A DNA stretch of 64,000 nt from Moraxella sp. VT-16-12 (GCF_002224245.2 NZ_NKHK02000005.1:147755-211754), one strand, 5' to 3'. Numbered from the stretch's first letter, positions 9,558 to 19,331 are shown. The notes: generated by a model not told the origin, from the letters alone. Numbers and translations are program-made.

Positions 9558-11084
9558 TTAACTTAAAAACCCTTGCACCACTGCCACATCATCAAAATCA
9601 TGACGCACGCCTTGGATTTCTTGATAAGTCTCATGCCCCTTGCCAGCAATCACCACAATATCGCCTGCTTTGGCATTTTGTACGGCGTGCTGTATCGCCA
9701 ATCTGCGGTCAGGCTTAATGATGGTGCGGTAATGGTCATCGCAAGTCATGCCTGCTTGCATGTCATTTAAAATGGCGTTGGGATTTTCGCTTCTGGGGTT
9801 ATCACTGGTCAAAACCACCTGATTTGCCAAACTAAGCCCTGCCTGTGCCATCAAAGGGCGTTTGCCCTTATCCCTGTCGCCCCCACAGCCAAACACCGCC
9901 CACAGCTCGCCTTGGGTGTGAGCTTTTAGGCTGGTGAGCACTTGGGTCAAGGCATCAGGCGTGTGAGCATAATCCACGATAAACACCGCCCCTGCCCTGC
10001 TTGTGCCGACCACCTGCATACGCCCCCTTGCCCCTTGTAGCTTGGGAATGATGGTGGTTAATGTGTCAAATTTATCAGGAAAAACCGCCAAAAATCCTGC
10101 CACACTTGCCAGCAGATTGCTGACATTAAACTGCCCCAATAGTGGACTGACCACCTCCACCTTGCCAAAAGGTGTGTAGAGCTGCAAGCCCACCCCATCT
10201 AGGCTTGGCGTGATGTTATCAGCAAAAAAGTTGGCGGTGCGGTCAGTGGTGCTGTATGTCCAAAGGGTCAAATCATCATTTGGGGTCTTGTGCTGCAAAT
10301 CATGGGCTATTTTTTTTCCAAACTCGTCATCAAGGTTGATGACAGCGCATCTAAGCTCTTTAAAATAGCTGTTATCAAATAGGCGTGCCTTTATTGCCCC
10401 ATACTCGTCCATATCCGCATGATAGTCCAAATGGTCTCGAGATAAATTAGAAAACACCGCCACATTGACGCCCACACCTTGTAAGCGGTGCTGATGAAGT
10501 CCATGACTGCTGGCTTCTAGGGCAACCATCTCCACGCCATCTGTCGCCATCTGGTGCAAAAACTCATGGACTTTGACCACTTCGCTGGTGGTGTGGGTGG
10601 ACTGCACAAGTTGTCCAAGTCGCCCGTTGCCTGCCGTTCCCATAATGGCTGATGGCTTGCCTGACAGCTCACCAAGCTGAGCGGTAAGCTGACTGATGGT
10701 GGTTTTGCCGTTGGTGCCTGTTACTGCTAGGATTTTAGGTGATGAAACTGGCTGTTTTTTATTTAGATGAGCTTTGATAAAATCACCCAAAGTCAAACGC
10801 AAATCAGCGATATGAATGATGGGTGCTTTGGGTGGATTTTGTTCATCATAACCCATCTGGCTTGCTGAAATCTCAGACAGCACCGCCACAGGACTGATGC
10901 CATCAATATAGCTTTTGGCTTTGTGTTTGGTGTCAGGATTGATGGATAGCAACGCAAATACTTCACCATTTGTTACCATTCGGCTGTCAGTCACAACGCC
11001 TGTGATGGGCAAATCCTTGACACGCTCCCAGTCGTCTTGACCAATATGAGGCATCAACACATCAGCAAAATCAGCAAAAATCAT
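9558..11084 (-). CDS. murE: UDP-MurNAc-L-Ala-D-Glu--2,6-diaminopimelate ligase
   Basis: This enzyme adds the third stem-peptide residue. The 508-residue protein has the Mur ligase N-terminal domain, the P-loop (VTGTNGKTT) near residue 125, the KARLFDNSYF lysine region near 235 and the C-terminal glutamate-ligase domain. The DNPRSEN motif near residue 430 marks meso-diaminopimelate rather than lysine as substrate, as expected for a Gram-negative. It is followed by the toxin-antitoxin pair instead of murF. Confidence 0.96.
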   Translation of the reverse strand: MIFADFADVLMPHIGQDDWERVKDLPITGVVTDSRMVTNGEVFALLSINPDTKHKAKSYIDGISPVAVLSEISASQMGYDEQNPPKAPIIHIADLRLTLGDFIKAHLNKKQPVSSPKILAVTGTNGKTTISQLTAQLGELSGKPSAIMGTAGNGRLGQLVQSTHTTSEVVKVHEFLHQMATDGVEMVALEASSHGLHQHRLQGVGVNVAVFSNLSRDHLDYHADMDEYGAIKARLFDNSYFKELRCAVINLDDEFGKKIAHDLQHKTPNDDLTLWTYSTTDRTANFFADNITPSLDGVGLQLYTPFGKVEVVSPLLGQFNVSNLLASVAGFLAVFPDKFDTLTTIIPKLQGARGRMQVVGTSRAGAVFIVDYAHTPDALTQVLTSLKAHTQGELWAVFGCGGDRDKGKRPLMAQAGLSLANQVVLTSDNPRSENPNAILNDMQAGMTCDDHYRTIIKPDRRLAIQHAVQNAKAGDIVVIAGKGHETYQEIQGVRHDFDDVAVVQGFLS

Positions 11085-11095
11085 ACAAACTCCAT

Positions 11096-13081
11096 CTATT
11101 TTTGGGCGACATCAAGTGGTTTATCAAATGGCACATTATACAAACGCAACACTTCTTTCATCACTTTGGCAAATACGGGGGCGACTGTCTGTCCTGCGTA
11201 TTTTTGTTTTCGGGGGTCTTCTGCCACAATCACCACCGCAAATCGCGGGTTACTTGCTGGGGCAACGCCAGCAAAAATATTACGATACTGACCTTCGGCA
11301 TAGCCCCCTTTGACAGGGTCAATACGTCTTGATGTGCCTGTTTTACCTGCCACATGATAGCCATTAATCGCAGCATCCAAAGCCGTACCGCCTTGTTCAG
11401 TAACCGTACGCATCATAGCAACAATGCTTTGAGCGTGCGACTCACTAATGATACGTTTAGATTGGGGAGCAGGGTCATCTTTAATCAAACGCAACGGATG
11501 CATGACCCCATTATTACCAAGCGTTGCATAGGCTTGGGCGATTTGAGCGAGCGTTACTTCCTGACCATAGCCATACGCCATGGTCGCTCTTAGGGCAATC
11601 TCACCACGTTTGGGGGTACGCACCACGCCTGCCACTTCACCTGCCATATTTAAGTTGGTTTTTTGACCAAACCCAAAACGTGTTTGAATCTTGGCGATGG
11701 CATCAGCAGGTAAACTTAGGGCGATTTTGGCAGAGCCGACATTGGACGATTTTTGAATGAGTTTTGCCATCGTGATGGAGCCATAATTCGCCGAATCTCT
11801 AATCACACGCCCATCACCAACAGATAAAGTACCGGGGCTTGTGTGAATCAATGTATTAAGGTTATATTTGCCAGAATCCAAAGCGGCCGCCACCGTAAAC
11901 GGCTTCATCACCGACCCCGGCTCAATGGCATCCATCACAGGTCGGTTGCGTTCATTGGTGCCATTAAGCTCAGATAAATTATTGGAATTATAAGACGGCC
12001 AAGAACTCATGGCAAGCACATCACCTGTCAAAACATCAACCACCATGCCTGATGCCGAGCGCACTGACTGTATCCGTGCCAACTCTACCAGCTCCTTATA
12101 CAGTATGTATTGCAAACGTGAATCAATGGTTAATGTGAGATTTTCACCATCTGTTCTGGGCTTAATTTCTTTGACTTCTTCAATCTGCGTGCCAAAGCCA
12201 CGAAGCATGAGCATCTGCCCGGCTTTACCCGATAAGTACTCATTGTGCGTCAGCTCCAATCCAGAACGCCCTGTATAAACACTCTTTTTTCCTTTGGTAA
12301 TTTGCGACATATAGCCCAAAATATGAGCATTTGGCTCAGGCTGTAAATAAAATCGCTGTTCGTGTTTTTCAACACTAATCCCCGCCATGTTTAAATCAAT
12401 AACGGTTTGAGCAATTTCAGGCGTGGTTTTGTTAAAGACCACCACACGTCTTGACCCTGTGCCTTTTGGCAGTGCTGCTTTGATTTCTTCTTCTTTTTTA
12501 ACATTGACCTTGTCATCAATTTTTACCATCGCTTGCAACGTCTGTTTTGGGATATTACTGACACCCGCCAAACGAGTTAAATCCATATTTTGCAAGGCTT
12601 GACTGTAACGTTTTTTGGCACTTTCGCTTTGGGCTTCTTGTAAAAAGCGTTTGTTGGTATAATACGCATTTGCATAATCATAAGGGCTAAACACCACCGT
12701 CATCAATGGGGCATTTGCTGCCAAAGGTACGCCATTGGTATCTAAAATCATGCCCCGTTGCACAGGCAAGTTTTGGCGAAAGGTGATAAATTCATTGGCT
12801 TTTTGAATATAAAAATCGGCGTTATGCACCTGCAACCACCACGCCCTGCCAAATAAAATAGCCAAAAATATCACCATGATGACCCAAATCGCCTGAAAAC
12901 GCTGAACATCGTGCAGCCCTCCAATCAACACCACGCCTTGATGAGATTTGTTTTTTTTGGGAAGTTTTTTTTGGCTAGATTTATCGGTTTTTTTGCCCAA
13001 ACTGCCTAATTTACCAAGTTTATCTGCCAAATCAGACTCTTGGGATTTTTTTTTGGGTTTTTGTGGCGTTGGTTTTTTCAT
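11096..13081 (-). CDS. ftsI: peptidoglycan D,D-transpeptidase FtsI (PBP3)
   Basis: The septal class B penicillin-binding protein. The 661-residue protein begins with an unusually long lysine-rich cytoplasmic tail of about 55 residues, then one membrane helix (AIWVIMVIFLAILFGRAWWL). The pedestal domain follows, then the transpeptidase with SVMK near residue 390 (catalytic Ser), SSN near 443 and KTG near 580. Its start overlaps the ftsL stop. Beta-lactams act on this enzyme; I did not attempt to judge resistance substitutions. Confidence 0.95.
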   Translation of the reverse strand: MKKPTPQKPKKKSQESDLADKLGKLGSLGKKTDKSSQKKLPKKNKSHQGVVLIGGLHDVQRFQAIWVIMVIFLAILFGRAWWLQVHNADFYIQKANEFITFRQNLPVQRGMILDTNGVPLAANAPLMTVVFSPYDYANAYYTNKRFLQEAQSESAKKRYSQALQNMDLTRLAGVSNIPKQTLQAMVKIDDKVNVKKEEEIKAALPKGTGSRRVVVFNKTTPEIAQTVIDLNMAGISVEKHEQRFYLQPEPNAHILGYMSQITKGKKSVYTGRSGLELTHNEYLSGKAGQMLMLRGFGTQIEEVKEIKPRTDGENLTLTIDSRLQYILYKELVELARIQSVRSASGMVVDVLTGDVLAMSSWPSYNSNNLSELNGTNERNRPVMDAIEPGSVMKPFTVAAALDSGKYNLNTLIHTSPGTLSVGDGRVIRDSANYGSITMAKLIQKSSNVGSAKIALSLPADAIAKIQTRFGFGQKTNLNMAGEVAGVVRTPKRGEIALRATMAYGYGQEVTLAQIAQAYATLGNNGVMHPLRLIKDDPAPQSKRIISESHAQSIVAMMRTVTEQGGTALDAAINGYHVAGKTGTSRRIDPVKGGYAEGQYRNIFAGVAPASNPRFAVVIVAEDPRKQKYAGQTVAPVFAKVMKEVLRLYNVPFDKPLDVAQK

Positions 13082-13443
13082 GGTGTCATCTCCCCTTGTT
13101 TGGGGGGTTCAGGTGTCAAAGTGATGACTTGACGATGTTGTTTGGTGGGGTAAAACATGCCCAATTTATCCACAGACAATCTGACCACCTGTGATGTGGC
13201 ACTAAATGTCTGCTGTTCTATCATTAGGCGTTGTTGTTCACTTTTTAAGGTGGCGTGCTCACGTTTTAGGGTCTGCAATGTGCGATAAGCTTCATGGCGT
13301 TCTTGGGTTTGTAGAGCAATGGCTGCCCCTGTCAATAAAATCAGTAGCGACAACAAAATCAGTATCAACCAATAAACTCCCACAGGACGTGTGCTACTGG
13401 CAAAACTTTCTATGTCAAAATTTGGTAGCTTGGGTTTGCTCAT
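13078..13443 (-). CDS. ftsL: cell division protein FtsL
   Basis: A small bitopic divisome protein, 121 residues, with a short cytoplasmic N-terminus, one membrane helix (PVGVYWLILILLSLLILLTG) at about 22-42 and a periplasmic leucine-zipper-like coiled coil at about 45-85. Sequence conservation of FtsL is low, so the call rests on topology and on its position between rsmH and ftsI, overlapping both by four bases. Confidence 0.88.
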   Translation of the reverse strand: MSKPKLPNFDIESFASSTRPVGVYWLILILLSLLILLTGAAIALQTQERHEAYRTLQTLKREHATLKSEQQRLMIEQQTFSATSQVVRLSVDKLGMFYPTKQHRQVITLTPEPPKQGEMTP

Positions 13444-14411
13444 TGGTCTGCCTGCTCATCAAGTCGTTTTGCTCCACGCAAATAGGCACTTCTGGCTCGT
13501 GGATTGCTTTTTATCTCATCATCAGTTGGTGCAATGCGATATGGCTTACCAAAGTATTTGGGACGTGCTGGTGGTAATGGTAGTTTATCATCACCATCAT
13601 GTCGCCCACGACTGTGGTTATTTAAAAATTGCTTGATAATCCTATCTTCTAGCGAATGAAAACTTATCACCGCCAAAATCCCACCTGCCTTTAATGCTGT
13701 CAAAGTTTCATCTAAAAACTGTTTGACATCACCAAGCTCATTATTAATAAAAATCCGCATCGCCTGAAAACTTTGTGTCGCAGGGTGTTTGCCCTTTTGC
13801 CAAGCGGGGTGAGCTTGTTTTATCACTTCGGCAAGCTCTAAGGTGGAATGATAGCTTTCCATGGATTTGATGGCACGAGCAATGCGTCTGCTGTGGCGTT
13901 CTTCGCCATATTCATACAAAACATCCGCCAAAGTCGTCTCATCAACAGTTTTTAACCACTCACCCACGCTCTGCCCACGACTGGTGTCCATACGCATATC
14001 TACCACACCATCACGCATAAAACTAAACCCACGAGACCCATCATCAAGCTGGGGACTGGACACGCCCAAATCTGCCATGATACCGTCCACTTGCTGCATG
14101 CCAAGTTTGGTGAGATTTTTTTGCAAATGAGCAAAACTGTCATGCACCACTTTAACACGCCCATCTGCCTTGGCAAGCTCTTGTGCCACTTGTATCGCTT
14201 GGGGGTCTTTATCAAACACAATGAGCGTGCTGTCATCGCCTAGATGATTTAACAACAAGCGACTATGCCCCCCGCGCCCAAATGTTGCGTCCACATAAAC
14301 GCCCGTCTTTGGGGCGGTCAAATCTGCCAAGTTTGCCACACCCAACAACAAAGCAACCGTTTCGTTCAGCAAAACAGTTTCATGGACAAATGAGATGACG
14401 GGCATATTCAT
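13440..14411 (-). CDS. rsmH: 16S rRNA (cytosine-1402-N4)-methyltransferase
   Basis: RsmH (MraW) methylates C1402 in the ribosomal decoding centre using SAM. The protein shows the N-terminal HETVLLNE motif, the SAM-binding segment VDATFGRGGHS near residue 50, the GVSSPQLDD stretch near 125 and the C-terminal ISFHSLEDRIIK with NPRARSAYLR. I chose the ATG at 14411; an open frame reaches 14468 but would add 19 residues upstream of the normal N-terminus. It is the first gene of the division cluster. No mraZ is present upstream. Confidence 0.94.
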   Translation of the reverse strand: MNMPVISFVHETVLLNETVALLLGVANLADLTAPKTGVYVDATFGRGGHSRLLLNHLGDDSTLIVFDKDPQAIQVAQELAKADGRVKVVHDSFAHLQKNLTKLGMQQVDGIMADLGVSSPQLDDGSRGFSFMRDGVVDMRMDTSRGQSVGEWLKTVDETTLADVLYEYGEERHSRRIARAIKSMESYHSTLELAEVIKQAHPAWQKGKHPATQSFQAMRIFINNELGDVKQFLDETLTALKAGGILAVISFHSLEDRIIKQFLNNHSRGRHDGDDKLPLPPARPKYFGKPYRIAPTDDEIKSNPRARSAYLRGAKRLDEQADQ

Positions 14412-14491
14412 GGTGATGGCGTTTTTAATTTGATGAATGATAATAACACCAAAACCAAGTGCGAACACTTGGCTTAGTGTTCACCGACAGC

Positions 14492-15313
14492 TTACTGTTT
14501 GGGCTGGTCTGCTGTGGCAGTTTGGGCTTGTTTTTGCAGTTCTGCTAGCTGAGCTTGCATTTTTGCCTGAGCGTCTTGGGCGGCTTTTTTGGCAGCAGCT
14601 TCATCTAATAGCTCCACGGTAAAAATCAACACGCTGTTTGGCTCAATAGATGGGTTACCCGCTTCGCCATAAGCCAGCTCTGATGGGATATACAGCTCAT
14701 ACTTACTGCCTTCACTCATCAACTGCACACCTTCTGTCCAGCCTTTGATGACTTGATTTAATGGGAACTGCACAGGCTCACCACGCTCATAAGAGCTGTC
14801 AAACACCTTGCCATCAATGGTCTTGCCTTCATAATGCACAGTAACCGTATCGGTGGCTTTGGGTTTTTTGCCCGTACCTTCGGTAATGACTTTGTATTGC
14901 AGTCCTGATGCGGTGGTTTGTACGCCATCTTTTTTGGCATTTTCAGCCAACCATTTTTCGCCTGCTTCTTTGTTGGTTTTGGCTTTTTGCTCTATCTCTT
15001 TCACCATCTCTTCTTGGCGTTTTTGTTGGTAGGCTTCCAAAACTTTTTGCATTTGCTCTTCGGTTAAGGCACGCTTTTTCTCATCGCCACTGTAACCATC
15101 AGCAAACCCTTTTTCAAAGGCTTGTAAATTTAGGTCAGGTATGTCTTGTTTGCTACCACTTGCCATAAAATAACCAATGCTATAACCCACCTGTTCAAGC
15201 TCAGGGCTTTTGTCGGTGATGGTGATGTTTTTTTGTTGGTTGGCAGAGTTGCAGCCCGCCATCGCAAGCGTAGATACAGTCAGCATACTCACCAAAAGGG
15301 TACGATATTTCAT
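14492..15313 (-). CDS. FKBP-type peptidyl-prolyl cis-trans isomerase lipoprotein (Mip/FkpA-like)
   Basis: A 273-residue exported folding catalyst. The N-terminus is a lipoprotein signal with lipobox LAMAGC, so it should be anchored to a membrane facing the periplasm. Residues 35-130 form the helical dimerisation region of the Mip/FkpA family (GYSIGYFMA and the long [11 protein letters not shown] helix). The FKBP domain follows at about 135-240, with [20 protein letters not shown] and IPSELAYGE. The Ala/Gln-rich tail of about 30 residues is unusual but low complexity. It is monocistronic between rsmH and the divergent rpmJ2. Confidence 0.9.
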   Translation of the reverse strand: MKYRTLLVSMLTVSTLAMAGCNSANQQKNITITDKSPELEQVGYSIGYFMASGSKQDIPDLNLQAFEKGFADGYSGDEKKRALTEEQMQKVLEAYQQKRQEEMVKEIEQKAKTNKEAGEKWLAENAKKDGVQTTASGLQYKVITEGTGKKPKATDTVTVHYEGKTIDGKVFDSSYERGEPVQFPLNQVIKGWTEGVQLMSEGSKYELYIPSELAYGEAGNPSIEPNSVLIFTVELLDEAAAKKAAQDAQAKMQAQLAELQKQAQTATADQPKQ

Positions 15314-15473
15314 AAATGTCTCAATGGGTAAAAAATAACAACCTATAATAACAAAAAATTAACACAGATACCATGCACCCAATAAGAAAATTTTTAAGAG
15401 ATTTCAACACTTTGGTAAAAAATTGTTATTTTAAATAAATTTTTACGAAAAATACTTGGATTTTTTATAAAAT

Positions 15474-15488
15474 TGTAATATTATAACA
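15474..15488 (+). promoter_or_regulatory. probable Zur operator before rpmJ2
   Basis: TGTAATATTATAACA matches the core of the gammaproteobacterial Zur operator (TGTTATANTATAACA) at all but one defined position. It sits 28 bases before the rpmJ2 ATG, where it would block RNA polymerase. Zinc-repressed control of C-minus ribosomal protein paralogues is well established. Confidence 0.65.
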
Positions 15489-15516
15489 TTATATTTATTT
15501 TCAGGAATATTCACTC

Positions 15517-15657
15517 ATGCAAGTCCTATCATCGCTAAAATCTGCCAAAAACCGCCATGAAGATTGTCAAGTGGTTCGTCGTCGTGGTCGCACCTTTGTC
15601 ATCTGCAAATCCAATCCCCGTTTTAAAGCGGTACAAGGTGGTAAAAAACGCAAATAA
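15517..15657 (+). CDS. rpmJ2: alternative, zinc-independent 50S ribosomal protein L36
   Basis: A 46-residue L36 of the YkgO type. It has the family core [13 protein letters not shown] and the ending [16 protein letters not shown]. The full zinc ribbon of ordinary L36 (four ligands) is lacking; only two isolated cysteines remain. This is the C-minus form that replaces the zinc-containing L36 when zinc is scarce, sparing zinc. The start is the only ATG that fits. A GGAA site lies upstream. The gene stands alone, divergent from the FKBP lipoprotein gene, behind a Zur-like operator. Confidence 0.92.
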   Translation: MQVLSSLKSAKNRHEDCQVVRRRGRTFVICKSNPRFKAVQGGKKRK

Positions 15658-15875
15658 GCATGAGTGTGCCTAATTTTTGTTGGTGATGTCTCAAAATTTG
15701 CTCATCAATTAGGCAGTATGCTCCATAATCACCAAACTGGGATTTGTGGTTTACGCCTTATCGGAAAAACTTACCGTTGATATAGTTTGATGACATTTTG
15801 GCTTGCCAAAGAACATCAAACTTGCTTTAATAGTCTTATTATTTGGGTAATCTGCCCCAACAAAAGGAAAAAACC

Positions 15876-16277
15876 ATGAAAATCAACCATCTAGCCCTTG
15901 CTGTGGTGGCAAGTTTGAGCATTCATGCCTATGGTGCTACTGAGATTAACGAAAATCATTTTGGTCCAAATTATGGCACGGCTGCTGCTGATTTGATTGT
16001 CGCCAAACCCTTACAACTGGCAGGAGCGGTCGCTGGCACTGCTTTGCATGTGGTAGGTCTGCCATTTTCTGCGGCATCTGACAGCGTGGAGACTTCTTAT
16101 GAAGTGCTAGTCAGACAGCCTTGGGAAAAACTCAACCGTGGCGTAGGATATAGCGAAGAGTACGACACCCACATCAAAAATCAATACACCAATCCCAATG
16201 AAGTGCGTTTTGTGGTGGACAGACCCTCAGAGATTATCATCAACACCGACCAAAGCGTACAGGTCAATCCCTACTAA
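15876..16277 (+). CDS. small secreted protein of unknown function
   Basis: A 133-residue exported protein with a signal peptide (MKINHLALAVVASLSIHAYG). The middle has the arrangement AADLIVAKPLQLAG, then GLPFSAASDS, a pattern I associate with small Moraxellaceae and Pseudomonas proteins often labelled 'multidrug transporter' without support. The repeating Gly/Ala hydrophobic segment (about 45-70) could insert in a membrane. The ATG at 15876 is preferred over an earlier in-frame ATG at 15843 because AAAGGA lies before it and the signal peptide begins there. A terminator follows. Confidence 0.75.
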   Translation: MKINHLALAVVASLSIHAYGATEINENHFGPNYGTAAADLIVAKPLQLAGAVAGTALHVVGLPFSAASDSVETSYEVLVRQPWEKLNRGVGYSEEYDTHIKNQYTNPNEVRFVVDRPSEIIINTDQSVQVNPY

Positions 16278-16289
16278 CTGCCCAAAATA

Positions 16290-16316
16290 AAGCCCCGTTT
16301 GGGGTTTTATTATTTG
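16290..16316 (+). terminator. rho-independent terminator
   Basis: A short GC stem (GCCCC with GGGGT, loop GTTT) flanked by A and T runs lies 14 bases after the small secreted protein's stop. Confidence 0.65.
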
Positions 16317-16493
16317 GCTTTTAAGTTCAAACTGACACCCAAACATTAAATCAAACCATCACATTTTAACCCATCAAAATGGCTTTTGGCACAAATCCCT
16401 TCAATACCCCACTTTAAAAATAAAACACTCATGATAGCCAATTTGGGCAAATATCGGTTAAAATGGCGTTTATTTTACCAATCTGGAAACATC

Positions 16494-17327
16494 ATGAACC
16501 TATTTACCTTAGCTCAAAATCTTGCCCCCCAACAAGCCCTATCACAGATGGCAGGTCATCTTGCCAAAAGCCAAAACCCCTACATCAAAAAAGCCTTTAT
16601 ACACAGCTTTGCCAAGGTGTATGACATTGATTTGGCAGAATATCAGCGTGGCGATTTGAACGATTATGTCAGTTTTAACGACTTTTTTACTCGTGAATTA
16701 AAAGATACTGCCCGCCCCATTGATAAAACAACAAACAGCATCATCAGTCCTGCTGACGGCAAAATCAGCCAAATTGGCAACATCAAGCATGGACAGCTAT
16801 TACAAGCTAAGGGGCGTGATTATGACGTGGGACAACTGCTGGCAGATTTTGAGCTTGGCAAAAGCTTTTTAGATGGCTCATTTGCCACAATCTATCTTGC
16901 CCCCACCAACTATCACCGTGTACATATGCCCTTTGATGGCAAACTGATTGCCACTCGCTATGTGCCTGGCACGCTGTTTTCGGTCAATAACACCACCGCC
17001 GAACATGTGCCTGACTTATTTGCCCGTAATGAACGTTTGGTGTGTGAGTTTGAGAGCGATTTTGGGCGTGCGTGCGTGGTTTTGGTAGGGGCGATGATAG
17101 TCGCTGGCATTGAGTGCGTGGCAACAGGTGCCATCAAACGCACGCCATACATTCAACACCGCACGCATGATTTGACCCTACAAAAAGGTGATGAGCTTGG
17201 GCGGTTTTATCTGGGCTCTACGGCGATTATTGTCCTGCCAAAATCGGCACAAACAGCATGGGGCGATGATTTTGTGCATGGCAAAGTCGTCAAAATGGGG
17301 GAGAAAATTGGTCAATTTTACCAGTGA
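16494..17327 (+). CDS. psd: phosphatidylserine decarboxylase proenzyme
   Basis: Makes phosphatidylethanolamine from phosphatidylserine at the inner membrane. The 277-residue proenzyme has FNDFFTREL near residue 60, SPADGKI near 85, the HRVHMPFDG His motif near 140 and the LGST self-cleavage site near 242, whose Ser becomes the pyruvoyl group. The ATG at 16494 has GGAAA upstream; an open frame reaches 16386 but would add 36 residues not seen in the family. The end overlaps the following membrane protein gene. Confidence 0.94.
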   Translation: MNLFTLAQNLAPQQALSQMAGHLAKSQNPYIKKAFIHSFAKVYDIDLAEYQRGDLNDYVSFNDFFTRELKDTARPIDKTTNSIISPADGKISQIGNIKHGQLLQAKGRDYDVGQLLADFELGKSFLDGSFATIYLAPTNYHRVHMPFDGKLIATRYVPGTLFSVNNTTAEHVPDLFARNERLVCEFESDFGRACVVLVGAMIVAGIECVATGAIKRTPYIQHRTHDLTLQKGDELGRFYLGSTAIIVLPKSAQTAWGDDFVHGKVVKMGEKIGQFYQ

Positions 17328-17772
17328 TAACTCTGACACTTATCCGATTGGCTCGCTATTATTGAATGCCATTGGCTCTGTGCTGATGGTTTGGGCGTGC
17401 TTGGTAGTGGCGTTTTTTATCAATAGCATCAATTTTGGCTTATTTGCTGGCACAATGTTGGCATATCTTGTTTTGATTATGCTCAAATCACAAAAGCCCA
17501 TTTGGTCTGTGGTGCTGTTAATCTATTTGATGGTCAATATCTTGGCAATCATCACACTATCATACCATGACAACACCCATGATGATTGGTACATGGCAAT
17601 GGTGGTTATTAACTTACTTGTACACACCATCACTGCCGTCAAGCTATTTAATACCAATGCCCACCAAGTGCCAAAACAAATGGGCATGAGTTTATTGTTT
17701 TTGCTGCGTTATGGGCTGCCAAGTTTGTTTGGCATGGCGGTCTTTTTGGCGATAAGTAATGTTTCTGTTTAA
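17308..17772 (+). CDS. small integral membrane protein of unknown function
   Basis: About 154 residues with four to five hydrophobic helices (for example SVLMVWACLVVAFFIN and SVVLLIYLMVNILAIITL). I recognise no family. The start is uncertain. A TTG at 17308 with GGGGAGA before it and a 20-base overlap with psd is the best candidate; an open frame runs back to 17188, deep inside psd, and is unlikely. Overlap suggests coupling to psd, so a role in membrane lipid biology is possible but only inferred from position. Confidence 0.6.
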   Translation: MVNFTSDNSDTYPIGSLLLNAIGSVLMVWACLVVAFFINSINFGLFAGTMLAYLVLIMLKSQKPIWSVVLLIYLMVNILAIITLSYHDNTHDDWYMAMVVINLLVHTITAVKLFNTNAHQVPKQMGMSLLFLLRYGLPSLFGMAVFLAISNVSV

Positions 17773-17778
17773 GACTAG

Positions 17779-18672
17779 CTACCACTGCAAAGACAAAGCT
17801 GACTCAAAACAAAACATCTCACCAGTAACAGGGTCAATGAATGACAGTGTTTTGGCAAGCAGTTGTAAGGGTGAGCTAAAATCACCCGCTTGGCGATGGC
17901 AAACTTTGGGATAATAAGGGTCATTTTTGATGGGGATACCCAAGTGCGACAGATGAACCCGAAGCTGATGAAGCTTACCAGTGGTGGGGGTTAGCTCATA
18001 TTTTGCCCATTTGCCACGCCTATCTAACAAACGAATATTCGTACAAGTATTGGCAGGTTTGTCAGGATTGACACGCATGGTATAAAACGGCTCGCCCCGC
18101 TCTAAATGCAGGCACAAACTGGCAGGCAACCACTCACGATAAGGGGCGATGGCGTGGTAGGTTTTTTTGATGGTTTCATGAGCAAATAACGCATGATACA
18201 GATGACGACTGGCAGGATTTTTGCTGATGAGTATCAGTCCTGCGGTGTCTTTATCCAAACGGTGAAGCGGCGACAGATGAGTGTTGCCTGTATGGTTTTT
18301 TAGGCGGGTAAGTAGGGTTTGTTGAACGTGTTGTCCTGCGGGGGAAACCGCCAAAAAATGCGGTTTATCCACCACCAAAATGTCCTGATTTTCAAAGAGT
18401 ACTTGATGAGCAAACGGCACAGGCATCTCTGTACTAAGCTGTCTATAATAATAAATACACCTACCATACTCATAAGGCGTGCTGACTGGCAAAGGCTGAT
18501 GTTTATCATCTAGCACTTGGTTTGACTTAAAACGCTCTTGCCAAACATCACGGCTGATGTGCAAAAATTTTTGGCACAAAAAATCAATGAGTAGCTTTGG
18601 CGGATTGGGAAGCTTTTCAAGATAAAGCACGCTTGGCGAGACGCCATTTTTCATGGGGGGCTTCATGGTCAT
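17779..18672 (-). CDS. RluA-family RNA pseudouridine synthase
   Basis: A 297-residue protein with the catalytic motif HRLDKDTAGLILISKN near residue 140 (the Asp is the nucleophile), the IVVDKPHF-type strand near 100 and the C-terminal GKLHQLRVHLSHLG signature. There is an N-terminal segment that may be a reduced S4-like region. The exact uridine target cannot be assigned. The ATG at 18672 overlaps the acyltransferase stop, so the two genes are translationally coupled, a linkage without obvious biochemical logic. Confidence 0.88.
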   Translation of the reverse strand: MTMKPPMKNGVSPSVLYLEKLPNPPKLLIDFLCQKFLHISRDVWQERFKSNQVLDDKHQPLPVSTPYEYGRCIYYYRQLSTEMPVPFAHQVLFENQDILVVDKPHFLAVSPAGQHVQQTLLTRLKNHTGNTHLSPLHRLDKDTAGLILISKNPASRHLYHALFAHETIKKTYHAIAPYREWLPASLCLHLERGEPFYTMRVNPDKPANTCTNIRLLDRRGKWAKYELTPTTGKLHQLRVHLSHLGIPIKNDPYYPKVCHRQAGDFSSPLQLLAKTLSFIDPVTGEMFCFESALSLQW

Positions 18673-19331
18673 CAAGGATTGTGATTGGTCATCAGCTCTT
18701 TTAGGGGCTTAGAAAGGTTTTGGCGGTGCTTTGGCACCACCCCAACAAAATACTGATAAATCTTTGGCAAATCTGCATCAATATCACCTGTGGGATAAAA
18801 CGGCGTCATAAAACGGATTTCTTTGGTAGCATAATCCATCGCCACAGGAATGATGGGCACGCCTGCTTGCCATGCCAAATAATAAAAACCCGTCTTCCAA
18901 CTTTGCGTATAACCACGAGTGCCTTCTGGAGCAAGTGCCAAAAATAGCGGTTTGCCAGTGTTAAAACGGTCAATGTTTGCTTGTAGCACCGAGCCTTTTT
19001 TGTCCCTATCAATGGGTATCACGCCTGCCCAACGCAAAAACTGCGACAGCAAAGGCACGGCAAACAGCTCTTTTTTGCCCATAATACGCGCGTCCAAATC
19101 TAAACCAATCACCATCGGAATGGCGTATAGCCCATCAATGTTGGATGTGTGTGGCACACCAATCAGCACTGCTTGGCTGATGTTGGGAAGCTGTCCAACA
19201 GTTTTCCAGCCACACCACCGATAAAACCACCCTGCCAGTCGTTTGCTGATGTTGCCATGTCTGCGTGGCACTTTATCACCGAGCATATCAGCGGTCAAGG
19301 CGGTGTTGGTGTAATGAGTATTTGCCATCAT
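18672..19331 (-). CDS. 1-acylglycerol-3-phosphate acyltransferase-family protein
   Basis: A 219-residue PlsC-type acyltransferase. It has the HX4D motif as PHTSNID near residue 60, the MGKKELF segment near 84 and the substrate-binding EGTRG near 136. It lacks obvious membrane helices apart from a hydrophobic AVPLLSQFLRWAGVI stretch, so a peripheral membrane location is likely. The acceptor lipid is unknown; being shorter than housekeeping PlsC it may be a paralogue. It overlaps the parE stop at its start and the pseudouridine synthase at its end. Confidence 0.82.
   Translation of the reverse strand: MMANTHYTNTALTADMLGDKVPRRHGNISKRLAGWFYRWCGWKTVGQLPNISQAVLIGVPHTSNIDGLYAIPMVIGLDLDARIMGKKELFAVPLLSQFLRWAGVIPIDRDKKGSVLQANIDRFNTGKPLFLALAPEGTRGYTQSWKTGFYYLAWQAGVPIIPVAMDYATKEIRFMTPFYPTGDIDADLPKIYQYFVGVVPKHRQNLSKPLKELMTNHNP

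Noticed and set aside
17188..17307. Longer start for the membrane protein after psd
   Set aside because: It would overlap 140 bases of psd and adds a non-hydrophobic segment unlike an exported or membrane N-terminus.
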